This document shows, piece by piece, positions 17,153-25,164 of a DNA stretch of 64,000 nucleotides; the first letter of the stretch is position 1, and each line of letters begins with the position of its first letter. Source of the stretch: Actinoplanes sp. TFC3. Lineage in GTDB: Bacteria > Actinomycetota > Actinomycetes > Mycobacteriales > Micromonosporaceae. Position numbers and translations under genes: made by a program. The notes under the pieces were generated by a model. The model worked only from the letters and a program-made list of their open reading frames with translations. It had not been told where the DNA came from and did no database searches. The stretch covers positions 4,843,890-4,907,889 of the forward strand of contig NZ_LOJP01000001.1 in assembly GCF_001553785.1 (NCBI RefSeq), written 5' to 3'.

Positions 17153-19153
17153 ATGAGCATGACGCGGATTTTTGTGGCCCTGCTCGTCACCGTGCTCACG
17201 CTGCTGACGGGGGCACGCCCGGGTGCCGCGGTGGCGAAGTCCGTGCCGGCGCCGCAGACCGGCACCCCCGCCGACGGTACGACCGACGACCCGCAGTACG
17301 ACCCGTGGGACGAGAGCGCCGCGATCGAGGACATCAACCCGCACGTCGGTGGCTATATCGCGAACACCGAGCGCTACCTGGCCACCCCGGGCACCGCGCA
17401 CGCCGACTCCATCCCGGCGTCGGTGGACCTGCGCTCCTACGCCCCGGCCGTCGGCGACCAGGGCTCGGTCGGGCAGTGCGTGGCGTGGACCATCTCCCGC
17501 AACCTCATGGGTTACTACGCGAACCGCACGAACAAGGTCGATTCGCCGTACGCCCCCTTGTTCCTCTATCTGCGTAACGTCGTCGCCGGCGGCGCCCCCT
17601 CCCGGGGCCTCAACCCGGACACCGTGCTCGCCAACGTGCAGGCCAACGGCGTGGACAGCCAGGACGACTACTTCCAGGGCACCAGCAACTACAAGGTGGC
17701 CCCGACCTCGGCGCAGATCGCGAACGCCGGCAACTACAAGATCAGCGGCTGGACCCGGCTGTGGAGCGGGGCCAACCAGGGCCAGAACGCGCAGACGGTG
17801 ATCGAGCAGGCGCTGGCCAACAACACCCCGGTGGCCCTCGGCTTCCCGGTGTACCAGGACTTCATGGACCTGGGCGCGCACAGCCTCTACACCACCACCA
17901 GCGGCACCAGCCTCGGCGGGCACATGGTCACCGCGTTCGGCTACGACGACGACGGGGTCTACCTGCGCAATCAGTGGGGCACCGGCTGGGGCAACAACGG
18001 CGATGCCCACGTGTCCTGGGGCTTCATCGAGACGGTGGTGAACGGCGCGTACACGATTTCCGGCATCACCGCGCCGGCGTCCCCGATCACCGTGACCCCG
18101 AGTGTCACCGCGCTGTCGACCAGCAAGGGCTCGGCCGGCACCTCAGTCACCCTCACCGGAGCGGGCCTGACCAGGGCGACCGGCGTGAAGTTCGGCGGCA
18201 CCACCGCCACGTTCTCCAAGACCGTCGCCAACGGCGTCACCCGGCTGGTGGCCACGGCCCCGGCGCACGCGGCCGGCCCGGCCGACGTCACCGTCACGAA
18301 CGCGGCCGGCACCAGCGACACCAGCGGCACGGCCGACGACTTCACCTTCACCCAGCCGCCGCCGGTGCTCAGCGCGATCACGCCGGGCACCACCAGCCAG
18401 GACGGCGGCGCCACCATCACGCTGACCGGCACCAACCTGCTCGGCACCAGCACCGTCAAGGTCGGTACGAGCACCGTCGCGCCGGGTACCGTGACCGGCA
18501 CCAGCGTCACGTTCGTCGCCCCGGCGCACGCCAGCGGCAACGTCCCGGTGTCGGTGACCACGCCGGGCGGCACGAGCGCATACCGCTACCTGTCGTACGT
18601 GGCGGGCAGCGTCCCGACGCTCACCGCACTGACCCCGGGCACGGGTGCCTCCACCACGACCACCACCGTCGTGGTCACCGGCACCAACCTGAGCAACATC
18701 CGCTCGGTCAAGCTGGGCACCACGACGCTGAGCTACACCGTGGTCAGCACCACCCAGCTCAAGGTGTTCGTCAAGGCGCGCCCGGCCGGGACCGCGTCCA
18801 TGGTGGTCACGACCGCCGCGGGCACCAGCAACCCGCTGCCGTACACCGCCGTCAAGCCGGCCAAGCCGGTGATCGGGTCGCTGAGCCCGGCCGCCGGGCT
18901 GACCACGGCCAGCACCGCGGTCACCGTGACCGGCACCGGGTTCACCGCCGCCACCCGCGTCTCGATCGGCGGGCGGGCGGTGTCGTTCACCCGGGTGTCG
19001 GACACCCAGCTGCGCTTCACCGCGGCCAAGCACCGAGCGGGCAAGGTCGCCGTCGTGGTGGTCGGCCCGGGCGGTACGAGCACGGGCAAGACCTTCACGT
19101 ACGCCGCCACGGTCCCGGCGAGCCTGACGTCGCTGAGCCCGCAGCACCGGTAG
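17153..19153 (+). CDS. Secreted papain-like cysteine protease with IPT/TIG repeats
   Basis: The 666-residue precursor has an N-terminal signal peptide (about 1-27) and a short propeptide-like segment. A C1A-type peptidase domain (about 85-305) follows: the nucleophile Cys109 in DQGSVGQCVAWT, His257 in GGHMVTAFGY and Asn273 in LRNQWGTGWG form the expected triad. About four immunoglobulin-like IPT/TIG repeats follow (306-660), each beginning with a pattern like ALTPGTG or SLSPAAG. These probably mediate surface or substrate binding. ATG codons at 17153 and 17159 are both possible, with GGGGGATCGGAG upstream. Its targets and whether it remains cell-attached are unknown. Confidence 0.88.
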   Translation: MSMTRIFVALLVTVLTLLTGARPGAAVAKSVPAPQTGTPADGTTDDPQYDPWDESAAIEDINPHVGGYIANTERYLATPGTAHADSIPASVDLRSYAPAVGDQGSVGQCVAWTISRNLMGYYANRTNKVDSPYAPLFLYLRNVVAGGAPSRGLNPDTVLANVQANGVDSQDDYFQGTSNYKVAPTSAQIANAGNYKISGWTRLWSGANQGQNAQTVIEQALANNTPVALGFPVYQDFMDLGAHSLYTTTSGTSLGGHMVTAFGYDDDGVYLRNQWGTGWGNNGDAHVSWGFIETVVNGAYTISGITAPASPITVTPSVTALSTSKGSAGTSVTLTGAGLTRATGVKFGGTTATFSKTVANGVTRLVATAPAHAAGPADVTVTNAAGTSDTSGTADDFTFTQPPPVLSAITPGTTSQDGGATITLTGTNLLGTSTVKVGTSTVAPGTVTGTSVTFVAPAHASGNVPVSVTTPGGTSAYRYLSYVAGSVPTLTALTPGTGASTTTTTVVVTGTNLSNIRSVKLGTTTLSYTVVSTTQLKVFVKARPAGTASMVVTTAAGTSNPLPYTAVKPAKPVIGSLSPAAGLTTASTAVTVTGTGFTAATRVSIGGRAVSFTRVSDTQLRFTAAKHRAGKVAVVVVGPGGTSTGKTFTYAATVPASLTSLSPQHR

Positions 19154-19245
19154 CACCACGAAGATGACAGTCACCCTGGTCCGCCACCCGGCCGGTGCAG
19201 TCACCAGCACCGCCTCGTCGGCCGGGGGCCTTGATTTCACCTACG

Positions 19246-19389
19246 TCAAGTAGCGCGGTTGCGGGTCAGCGGCAGGAAAACCTCGTCGACGATCTCGATG
19301 AGCACCTGGTCCGGTACCGAGGGCACGCCGCGGGTCACGAATTCGTTGCGCAGCAGCACGATGGGCACGGTGGCGGCCCGGGGGTGCAG
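19246..19389 (-). pseudogene. C-terminal remnant of a probable TetR-type regulator
   Basis: On the minus strand a 47-codon stretch ending in TGA at 19248-19246 reads as a plausible protein tail: RAATVPIVLLRNEFVTRG, then PDQVLIEIVDEVFLPLTR. It resembles the last helices of TetR-family regulators and has protein-like composition, but there is no start codon or DNA-binding domain upstream. Recognisable sequence stops near 19389, where an unrelated plus-strand fragment begins. The family assignment is tentative. Confidence 0.4.
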
Positions 19390-19391
19390 GG

Positions 19392-19597
19392 ATTGCGGGC
19401 CGGCCTCCCAGATCCTGGACGAGCAGGGCGTGGACAGTGCGTTCGTGTTCGCCTTCGCGCTGCACGGCTTCCGGCACCGGGAAACCGGGGACGATCTGGA
19501 CCTGGCCAGCTACGGCATCGTCAAGGTGTTCGAAGACCCGGCCAGGGCGTGGGAGCCGAAAGCGGCATACCACGCCCTGGGAGAGATCTATCGGTGA
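19392..19597 (+). pseudogene. C-terminal remnant of an unidentified protein
   Basis: The plus-strand frame ending in TGA at 19595-19597 encodes a convincing protein tail of about 65 residues (DEQGVDSAFVFAFALHG, then DDLDLASYGIVKVFED and WEPKAAYHALGEIY). Upstream of about 19392 the same frame becomes the antisense of the TetR-like remnant, so the coding signal starts abruptly. The tail resembles the ends of conserved actinobacterial proteins that I cannot name. It overlaps the end of the gamma-glutamyltransferase gene by 10 bases. The surrounding gap from 19154 to 19587 has no other convincing gene. Confidence 0.45.
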
Positions 19598-21390
19598 GAG
19601 CGCACCACGCCGGCCGCACCCCCGCCGCGGCGCACCGGTTCGGCGGTCGCGATCAGGCCGCCGTGCCGGGTGAACTCGATGGCGGTGGCCGCGCCCAGCT
19701 CGGCGACGTCGGGGCCGAAGGTGTGACCCAGCGCTTCCAGGCCCGGGCCGTACTGCTGGTGGAACGCGGGCTCGGCCTGGATGCCGGCGGTGTTGCGCTG
19801 CGAGGCGCGCGGGGCCGCCATCGCCTGCGGCAGGGTCATGCCCAGGTCGACCCGGTTGATCAGCACCTGCAGGACCGTGGTGATGATGGTGGCGCCGCCG
19901 GGTGAGCCGAGCGCCAGGAACGGCTTGCCGTGCTTGAGCACGATGGTCGGGGCCATCGAGCTGCGGGGCCGCTTGTTCGGGCCGGGCAGGTTGGGGTCGC
20001 TCGCCGGGGCCTGGGTGTTGGTGAAGTTGAAGTCGGTCATCTCGTTGTTGAGCAGGAAGCCGCGACCGGGCACGACCATGGCGTTGCCGCCGGTCTGCTC
20101 GATGGTCAGGGTGTACTCCACGACGTTGCCCCAGCGGTCGGTCGCGGTCAGGTTGGTCGTGCTCTGCCCCAGCTCAACCGGGCCGCCGACGCTGGCCGGG
20201 GTGCAGCCCTGGGCGTTCAGGTCGCCCGGCGGGACCGGCTTCTTCAGCGCGTGCGCCGGGTCGATCTGGCAGGCGCGCTGGCTCGCCCAGCTATCGCTCA
20301 AGAGCTTCTTCACGACCGCCTGCGAGGTGTACGCCCCCACATAGCGGTTACGGTCGGCGAACGACAACGCGGTGCTCTCGGCGTACCGATGCAAGGCTTG
20401 GATCTTCGAGGTCCTGGCCAGGTTGGTCTTCTCGAGGATGTTGAGCGCCTCGCCCACCGTGGTGCCACCGCTGGAGGGCGCCGACATGCCATAAACGGTC
20501 AGCCCGCGATAGTCCGACGTGGTCGGCGCGGGGAAGTTGACCTTGTACTTGGCCAGGTCGGAGCGGCTCAGCGTGCCCGGCCGGATCGGGTACGCCCAGG
20601 TGCCGATGGGCTGCCCGGCCACCGGCGGGTGCTGCACCGTGCGCACCACGTCGGCTCCGACCTGTCCCTTGTAGAAGACGTCGGTGCCGCGGCGGGCGAT
20701 CAACCGGTAGGTGTCGGCCAGGTCGGGGTTGCGCAGCGTGCTGCCGACCGCCGGCGGCTGACCGCCGGGCAGATAGAGGTCGCTGGTGGACTCGAACTGC
20801 CCGAACGCGGCGGCGTTGTCGGCGACCTGCTGGCGGAACGTGGCGTCAACGGTGAAGCCCTTGTCGGCGACCTTGGCGGCCGGCTGCAACAGGCTGCTCA
20901 GCGAGCGCGTGCCCCACTTGCGGGTGGCTGCCTCCCAGGTCGCCAGCGTGCCCGGGGTGCCGGTGGACAGGCCGCTGACCCGGGCCTCGGGGAAGTCGTA
21001 CGGCTGGTGGTCCGCCGGGTCGACGAAGATGTCCTCGGTCATCGTGGCCGGGCCGGACTCGCGGCCGTCGATCGTGCTGACGGTTGCGCGCCGGGCGTCG
21101 TAGTACACGAAGAAGCCGCCGCCACCGATGCCCGCCGAGAACGGCTCGGTGACGCCGAGCGCGGCAGCCGTGGCCACTGCGGCGTCGACCGCGTTACCGC
21201 CGCGGCGCAGCACCTCGAGGCCGACGGCCGTGGCGGTGGAATCGACCGAGGTCACCGCGCCGCCGTAGCCCACCGCGGTGGCGCCGATCTTCGGGTTCGC
21301 AGGGCTCGCGGCAATTGCCGCGTTGGGCAGTGCTGCCGCGGTGAGCAGCGTCAACGAGGCAGTGGTGGCTAGCGCACTCGACAAGCGCAT
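19588..21390 (-). CDS. ggt: Gamma-glutamyltransferase
   Basis: A 600-residue secreted precursor: signal peptide at about 1-27, then the N-terminal nucleophile hydrolase core with GGNAVDAAVATAAALGVTEP split over two strands and GIGGGGFFVYYD. The self-processing site should be at Thr411 in the segment STTNLTATD; most family members have TTH there, whereas this one has TTN. Glycines of the oxyanion loop (RPRSSMAPT, LGSPGG) are present. The family hydrolyses or transfers the gamma-glutamyl group of glutathione and similar compounds outside the cell. The ATG has GGAGG four bases upstream. It begins 39 bases after the ABC exporter operon and may be read from it. Confidence 0.9.
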   Translation of the reverse strand: MRLSSALATTASLTLLTAAALPNAAIAASPANPKIGATAVGYGGAVTSVDSTATAVGLEVLRRGGNAVDAAVATAAALGVTEPFSAGIGGGGFFVYYDARRATVSTIDGRESGPATMTEDIFVDPADHQPYDFPEARVSGLSTGTPGTLATWEAATRKWGTRSLSSLLQPAAKVADKGFTVDATFRQQVADNAAAFGQFESTSDLYLPGGQPPAVGSTLRNPDLADTYRLIARRGTDVFYKGQVGADVVRTVQHPPVAGQPIGTWAYPIRPGTLSRSDLAKYKVNFPAPTTSDYRGLTVYGMSAPSSGGTTVGEALNILEKTNLARTSKIQALHRYAESTALSFADRNRYVGAYTSQAVVKKLLSDSWASQRACQIDPAHALKKPVPPGDLNAQGCTPASVGGPVELGQSTTNLTATDRWGNVVEYTLTIEQTGGNAMVVPGRGFLLNNEMTDFNFTNTQAPASDPNLPGPNKRPRSSMAPTIVLKHGKPFLALGSPGGATIITTVLQVLINRVDLGMTLPQAMAAPRASQRNTAGIQAEPAFHQQYGPGLEALGHTFGPDVAELGAATAIEFTRHGGLIATAEPVRRGGGAAGVVRSHR

Positions 21391-21429
21391 CGGGCCTCCG
21401 GGGAGAGAAGACGGACAGTCATTCTCTGC

Positions 21430-23370
21430 CTACAGGTGATGACCGTCTGGCACAACCGGAGCGGCCCAGGTTGCGTACATCGAGGCGTAACGTCCACCCT
21501 GGGCCACCAGCTCCTCGTGGGTACCGGACTCCAGGATGCCGCGCTCATCGACGACGATGATCCGATCGGCGCGCATCGCTGTGGACAGCCGGTGCGCGAC
21601 GAGGATCGCCGTACGGCCGTCGAGCAGGTGATCCAAGGCCGCCTCGACCCGCAGCTCGCTGTTGAGGTCCAGGCTGGACGTGGCCTCGTCGAGCACCACC
21701 ACCCGCGGTTCGGCCAGGAAGGCGCGGGCCAGCGCGAGCAGTTGCCGCTCCCCCGACGACACCGACTGGCCGCGCTCGTGCAGCGGGGTCAGCAGCCCCT
21801 CAGGCGAGCGTTCGACCAGCTCGCGCAGGCCGACCGCGTCGATGGCCGCCCACACCTCGGCGTCGGAGGCCTCCGGGCGGGCGAAGGCGATGTTGTCGCG
21901 CAGCGTGCCGGCGAACAGGAACGGCTCCTGCGGCACCACCCCGATCTGGCGCCGCAGCGAGGCCAGGGTGACCTCGCGCAGGTCGTGGCCGTCGATGAGG
22001 ATCCGCCCGCCGGTCGGGTCGTAGAGCCGGGTGACCAGCTTGGCCAGCGTGGACTTGCCCGCCCCGGTGGGCCCGACGCAAGCCACCGTCTCACCCGGGG
22101 CGATGCGCAGGGTGACGTGTTCGAGCACCGGTCGATCGGGCAGGTAGCCGAAGGACAGGTCGTCGAGCACGATCTCGCCGCGGACCGGGGGCAGGGTGGT
22201 GGCCCCCGGGTTCGAGCGCACCGACGGCACGGTCCCCAGCAGACCGTTGATCTTCCCGATCGCCGCGTGGGCCTGCTGGTACTGCGTGTAGATCTGCACG
22301 AGCTGCTGCACCGGCTGGAAGAACGCGTTGAGGTAGAGCACGAACGCGGTGAGCTCGCCGATACTCAGCTCACCGCGCAGCACCATCCGCCCGCCTGCGA
22401 ACAGCAGCGCGGCCATGCCGAGCAGGCCGATGGCCGAGGAGCCGGGGCCGTACACCGCATTGATCCGCCCGGTGTGATCGTTGGCGTCGCGGTAGCCGCC
22501 GACCACGTCGCGGTGCGCGATGATGTTGCGTTCCTGGCGGTTGTGCGCGGTGACCACCCGCACGCCGTTGAGGCTTTCGGACAGGTCGGCGAACATCGCC
22601 GCGATCGCGTCACGCTGGCGGTTGTAGCCCTTGTCGGCGGCCCGGCGGAACCACAGCGACAACACCGTCAGCGGCGGTACGACCAGCAGCAACGTGATCA
22701 ACGCAAGCTCGGCGTTGTAGTGGAACAGCACAGCCGTCACCACGATCATGGTCAGCGCCTGGATGCCGAACTGGGCGAAACTGTCGGACAGCAGGCTCTG
22801 CAGCGCCTCCACATCGGAGGTCATCCGGGTCATCGTGACGCCGGCCTTCTCGCGGGTGTAGTAGTCCAGCGACATGCGTTGCAGATGCGCGAAGATGCGG
22901 ATCCGCAGGTCCCGGGTGGCCGACGCGGCAAGCCGGCCGCTCTGGCGCATGCGGGCGCTGGTGGCCACCCCGGTGAGCAGCACCGCGGCCACGAACGCGA
23001 CGGTCGCGCCGATCAGCACCGGCAGGTTGCGCCCGGTGATGCCGTGGTCGATGCCGATCTGCACGAGCAGCGGCCCGGCCTGCAGCAGCAGCGTCTCCAC
23101 CAGCACCGCCACGGTCGCCGCGACCAGCAGCCGCGGGCGCCCGCCGAGCAGCCGGGTGATCGTGACCGGGCCGCCCTGATCGGCCACCGGGTCGAACGGG
23201 GTGTGCGGGTCGCCGTGCTCGGGCTCGCGGGCCTCCAGCTTGGCCACGCCCTCGGCCAGGTCCTCCGGGATGCCGGCGAACGGCAGGCCGTTGCCCTTGC
23301 GCCCGGCCGCACCGACCGAGGAGTGGCCACCGGCGTTGAAGCCGCCGAAGCCCCCACCGAACATGCTCAC
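21430..23370 (-). CDS. ABC exporter half-transporter B (permease-ATPase)
   Basis: The GTG at 23370 overlaps the upstream stop as GTGA and has AGGAGG seven bases upstream, so translation is probably coupled. The 646 residues comprise a Gly/Phe-rich N-terminal extension, six membrane helices and an ATPase domain. Walker A is GPTGAGKST and Walker B runs into LDEATSSLD with the catalytic Glu, but the ABC signature is SSGERQ rather than LSGGQ. Its partner has the complementary defects, as in known heterodimeric exporters with one consensus and one degenerate ATP site. The long minus-strand frame running on to 24678 is antisense-frame read-through, not a larger protein. Substrate unknown. Confidence 0.9.
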   Translation of the reverse strand: MSMFGGGFGGFNAGGHSSVGAAGRKGNGLPFAGIPEDLAEGVAKLEAREPEHGDPHTPFDPVADQGGPVTITRLLGGRPRLLVAATVAVLVETLLLQAGPLLVQIGIDHGITGRNLPVLIGATVAFVAAVLLTGVATSARMRQSGRLAASATRDLRIRIFAHLQRMSLDYYTREKAGVTMTRMTSDVEALQSLLSDSFAQFGIQALTMIVVTAVLFHYNAELALITLLLVVPPLTVLSLWFRRAADKGYNRQRDAIAAMFADLSESLNGVRVVTAHNRQERNIIAHRDVVGGYRDANDHTGRINAVYGPGSSAIGLLGMAALLFAGGRMVLRGELSIGELTAFVLYLNAFFQPVQQLVQIYTQYQQAHAAIGKINGLLGTVPSVRSNPGATTLPPVRGEIVLDDLSFGYLPDRPVLEHVTLRIAPGETVACVGPTGAGKSTLAKLVTRLYDPTGGRILIDGHDLREVTLASLRRQIGVVPQEPFLFAGTLRDNIAFARPEASDAEVWAAIDAVGLRELVERSPEGLLTPLHERGQSVSSGERQLLALARAFLAEPRVVVLDEATSSLDLNSELRVEAALDHLLDGRTAILVAHRLSTAMRADRIIVVDERGILESGTHEELVAQGGRYASMYATWAAPVVPDGHHL

Positions 23371-25136
23371 GGCGCTACCTCCTGGTCGAGCTCGGTGGCC
23401 AGCACGCGGGCATAGCGCGGCTCGCTCGCCAGCAGGGATTCGTGGGTGCCGTCGGCGACGACCCGGCCGGCCGCCATCAGGATCACCCGTTCGGCGAGCC
23501 CGATGGTGGAGAGCCGGTGCGCGACGATCAGCGTGGTGCGCCCCCGCATCCGGGCGCTCAGGGAGGCGTGGATGGCCTGCTCGACGGTGACGTCGACAGC
23601 GCTGGTGGCGTCGTCGAGCACCAGCACCGGGGGGTTGACCAGCAGCGCGCGGGCGATGGCGAGGCGCTGACGCTGACCGCCGGACAGGGTGTAGCCGCGC
23701 TCGCCGACCACGGTGTCGTAGCCCTCGGGCAGCGCGCGGACGAACTCGTCGGCCCCGGCTGCACGGGCGGCGTCGATGACCTCGTCGCGGGCGGCGCCGG
23801 GGTGGCCGTACGCGATGTTGTCGTGGATCGACAGTGAGAACAGGAACGGCTCGTCGGGCACGATGCCGACCTGCGCGCGCAGGGCGGCCAGGCGCAGCTC
23901 CCGCACGTCGTGGCCGTCGATGGTCACCCGGCCCGCGCTGACGTCGTAGAACCGGGCGAGCAGCCGGCCCAGCGTGGACTTGCCGCTGCCGGTGGCGCCG
24001 ACCACGGCCACCGTCTCGCCGGCGTGGATGTGCAGGTCGAGGCCGTCGAGGGCGAGCGTGCCGTTCGGGTACGAGAACTTGACCGCCTCGAAGCGCACCG
24101 CACCCCGCAACGCGGCGTCGACCGGGGCCGGGGCGTCCACCACGTCGCTCGGGGTGTCGAGGATCTCGTAGATGCGCCGGGCGGAGGCCGAGGCCCGCTG
24201 ACCCAGCATGATCATCATGCCGAGCAGGCGGAACGGCGGCTGGAGCATCAGCACGTAGGAGTTGAACGCCACGATCGTGCCGACCGTGGTGCCGCCGTGC
24301 AGCACCATGAGCCCGCCGACCAGCAGCACCAGCGCCAGCCCGAGGCGCGGCAGGTTGTCCAGTACCGGCGTCCACCGGCTGCGGATCCGCGCGTCCTGCA
24401 GATACGCCCAGCGGATCCGGTCGGCCGACTCGCCCAGCGAGCGCAGCTGACGTCCCTCGGCGGCGAACGCCTTGACGATCCGCACGCCCTGGATGTTCTC
24501 GTCGACGATGGTGGCCATCTGCGCCAGCCGCGCCTGGATCAGCCAGGACACCGGGAAGATGGCCTTGCGCATGCCCACGCCGAGGAACCCGATGACCGGC
24601 ATGGTGACCATCGCGACGATCGCCAGCGGCACGTTGATGCTGAGCATGAGCCCGAAGGCGACCACCGCGATCAGGCACTGGACCAGGATCGACGGGCCGA
24701 ACGACAGGTACATCTGCACGGCCCGGATGTCCGAGCTCGACCGCGACATCAGCTCGCCGGACTGCACCCTGTCGAAGAAGCCGAACGGCATCCGGACCAG
24801 GTGCGAGTACACGATGTTACGCAGGTCGTACTCGATCTCGTAGGCGGTGCGCAGCAGGTAGAGCCGGGCCAGATAGTTGATCAAGCCCTGGAGCAGGGCC
24901 AGGCCGGCGATCCACCACACGTACGTGGACAACTGCGCGGTGCGCTCGACGATGGCCTTGTCGATGCCGATGCGCAGCAGGTTCGGGATCTGCACCTGCA
25001 CGACCAGGCCCGCGAACGACATCAGCAGCGAGGTGGCCAGCAGCGCCCGGTGGGCCTTGACCAGGGGCATCGCCCGTCGCAGCCAGGTTTTGCCGGTGTC
25101 CGGGTCGATGGACGCCCGGGGCGCGCGACGGGTCAA
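23367..25136 (-). CDS. ABC exporter half-transporter A (permease-ATPase)
   Basis: The start is a TTG at 25136 with AGGAGG four bases upstream. The 589 residues form six membrane helices (about 25-320) and an ATPase domain with GATGSGKST, a canonical LSGGQRQ signature, and LDDATSAVD, in which the usual catalytic Glu after Walker B is Asp. The partner encoded next carries the Glu but a degenerate signature. Together they would form a heterodimeric exporter with one catalytic site. A palindrome, TTAGCC-A-GGCTAA, lies just upstream and overlaps the stop of the preceding peptidase gene. Exported compound unknown; antibiotic, lipid or peptide substrates are typical for this class. Confidence 0.92.
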   Translation of the reverse strand: MTRRAPRASIDPDTGKTWLRRAMPLVKAHRALLATSLLMSFAGLVVQVQIPNLLRIGIDKAIVERTAQLSTYVWWIAGLALLQGLINYLARLYLLRTAYEIEYDLRNIVYSHLVRMPFGFFDRVQSGELMSRSSSDIRAVQMYLSFGPSILVQCLIAVVAFGLMLSINVPLAIVAMVTMPVIGFLGVGMRKAIFPVSWLIQARLAQMATIVDENIQGVRIVKAFAAEGRQLRSLGESADRIRWAYLQDARIRSRWTPVLDNLPRLGLALVLLVGGLMVLHGGTTVGTIVAFNSYVLMLQPPFRLLGMMIMLGQRASASARRIYEILDTPSDVVDAPAPVDAALRGAVRFEAVKFSYPNGTLALDGLDLHIHAGETVAVVGATGSGKSTLGRLLARFYDVSAGRVTIDGHDVRELRLAALRAQVGIVPDEPFLFSLSIHDNIAYGHPGAARDEVIDAARAAGADEFVRALPEGYDTVVGERGYTLSGGQRQRLAIARALLVNPPVLVLDDATSAVDVTVEQAIHASLSARMRGRTTLIVAHRLSTIGLAERVILMAAGRVVADGTHESLLASEPRYARVLATELDQEVAP

Positions 25137-25151
25137 GGGGCCTCCTGGTTA

Positions 25152-25164
25152 TTAGCCAGGCTAA
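25152..25164. promoter_or_regulatory. Perfect palindrome TTAGCC-A-GGCTAA, operator candidate
   Basis: This 13-base perfect palindrome lies 16 bases upstream of the TTG start of the ABC exporter gene (minus strand) and overlaps the stop codon of the peptidase gene before it. It could bind a regulator or form a small hairpin. Its half-site spacing differs from DtxR/IdeR iron boxes. Confidence 0.4.

Noticed and set aside
19164..19253. 29-codon plus-strand frame after the papain-like protease gene
   Set aside because: Too short and without a ribosome site; it overlaps the TetR-like remnant and shows no recognisable features.
21430..24678. Apparent 1082-residue protein extending ABC subunit B upstream
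   Set aside because: The N-terminal 430 codons overlap subunit A in another frame and are not protein-like; the GTG at 23370 with AGGAGG and GTGA overlap is the true start.
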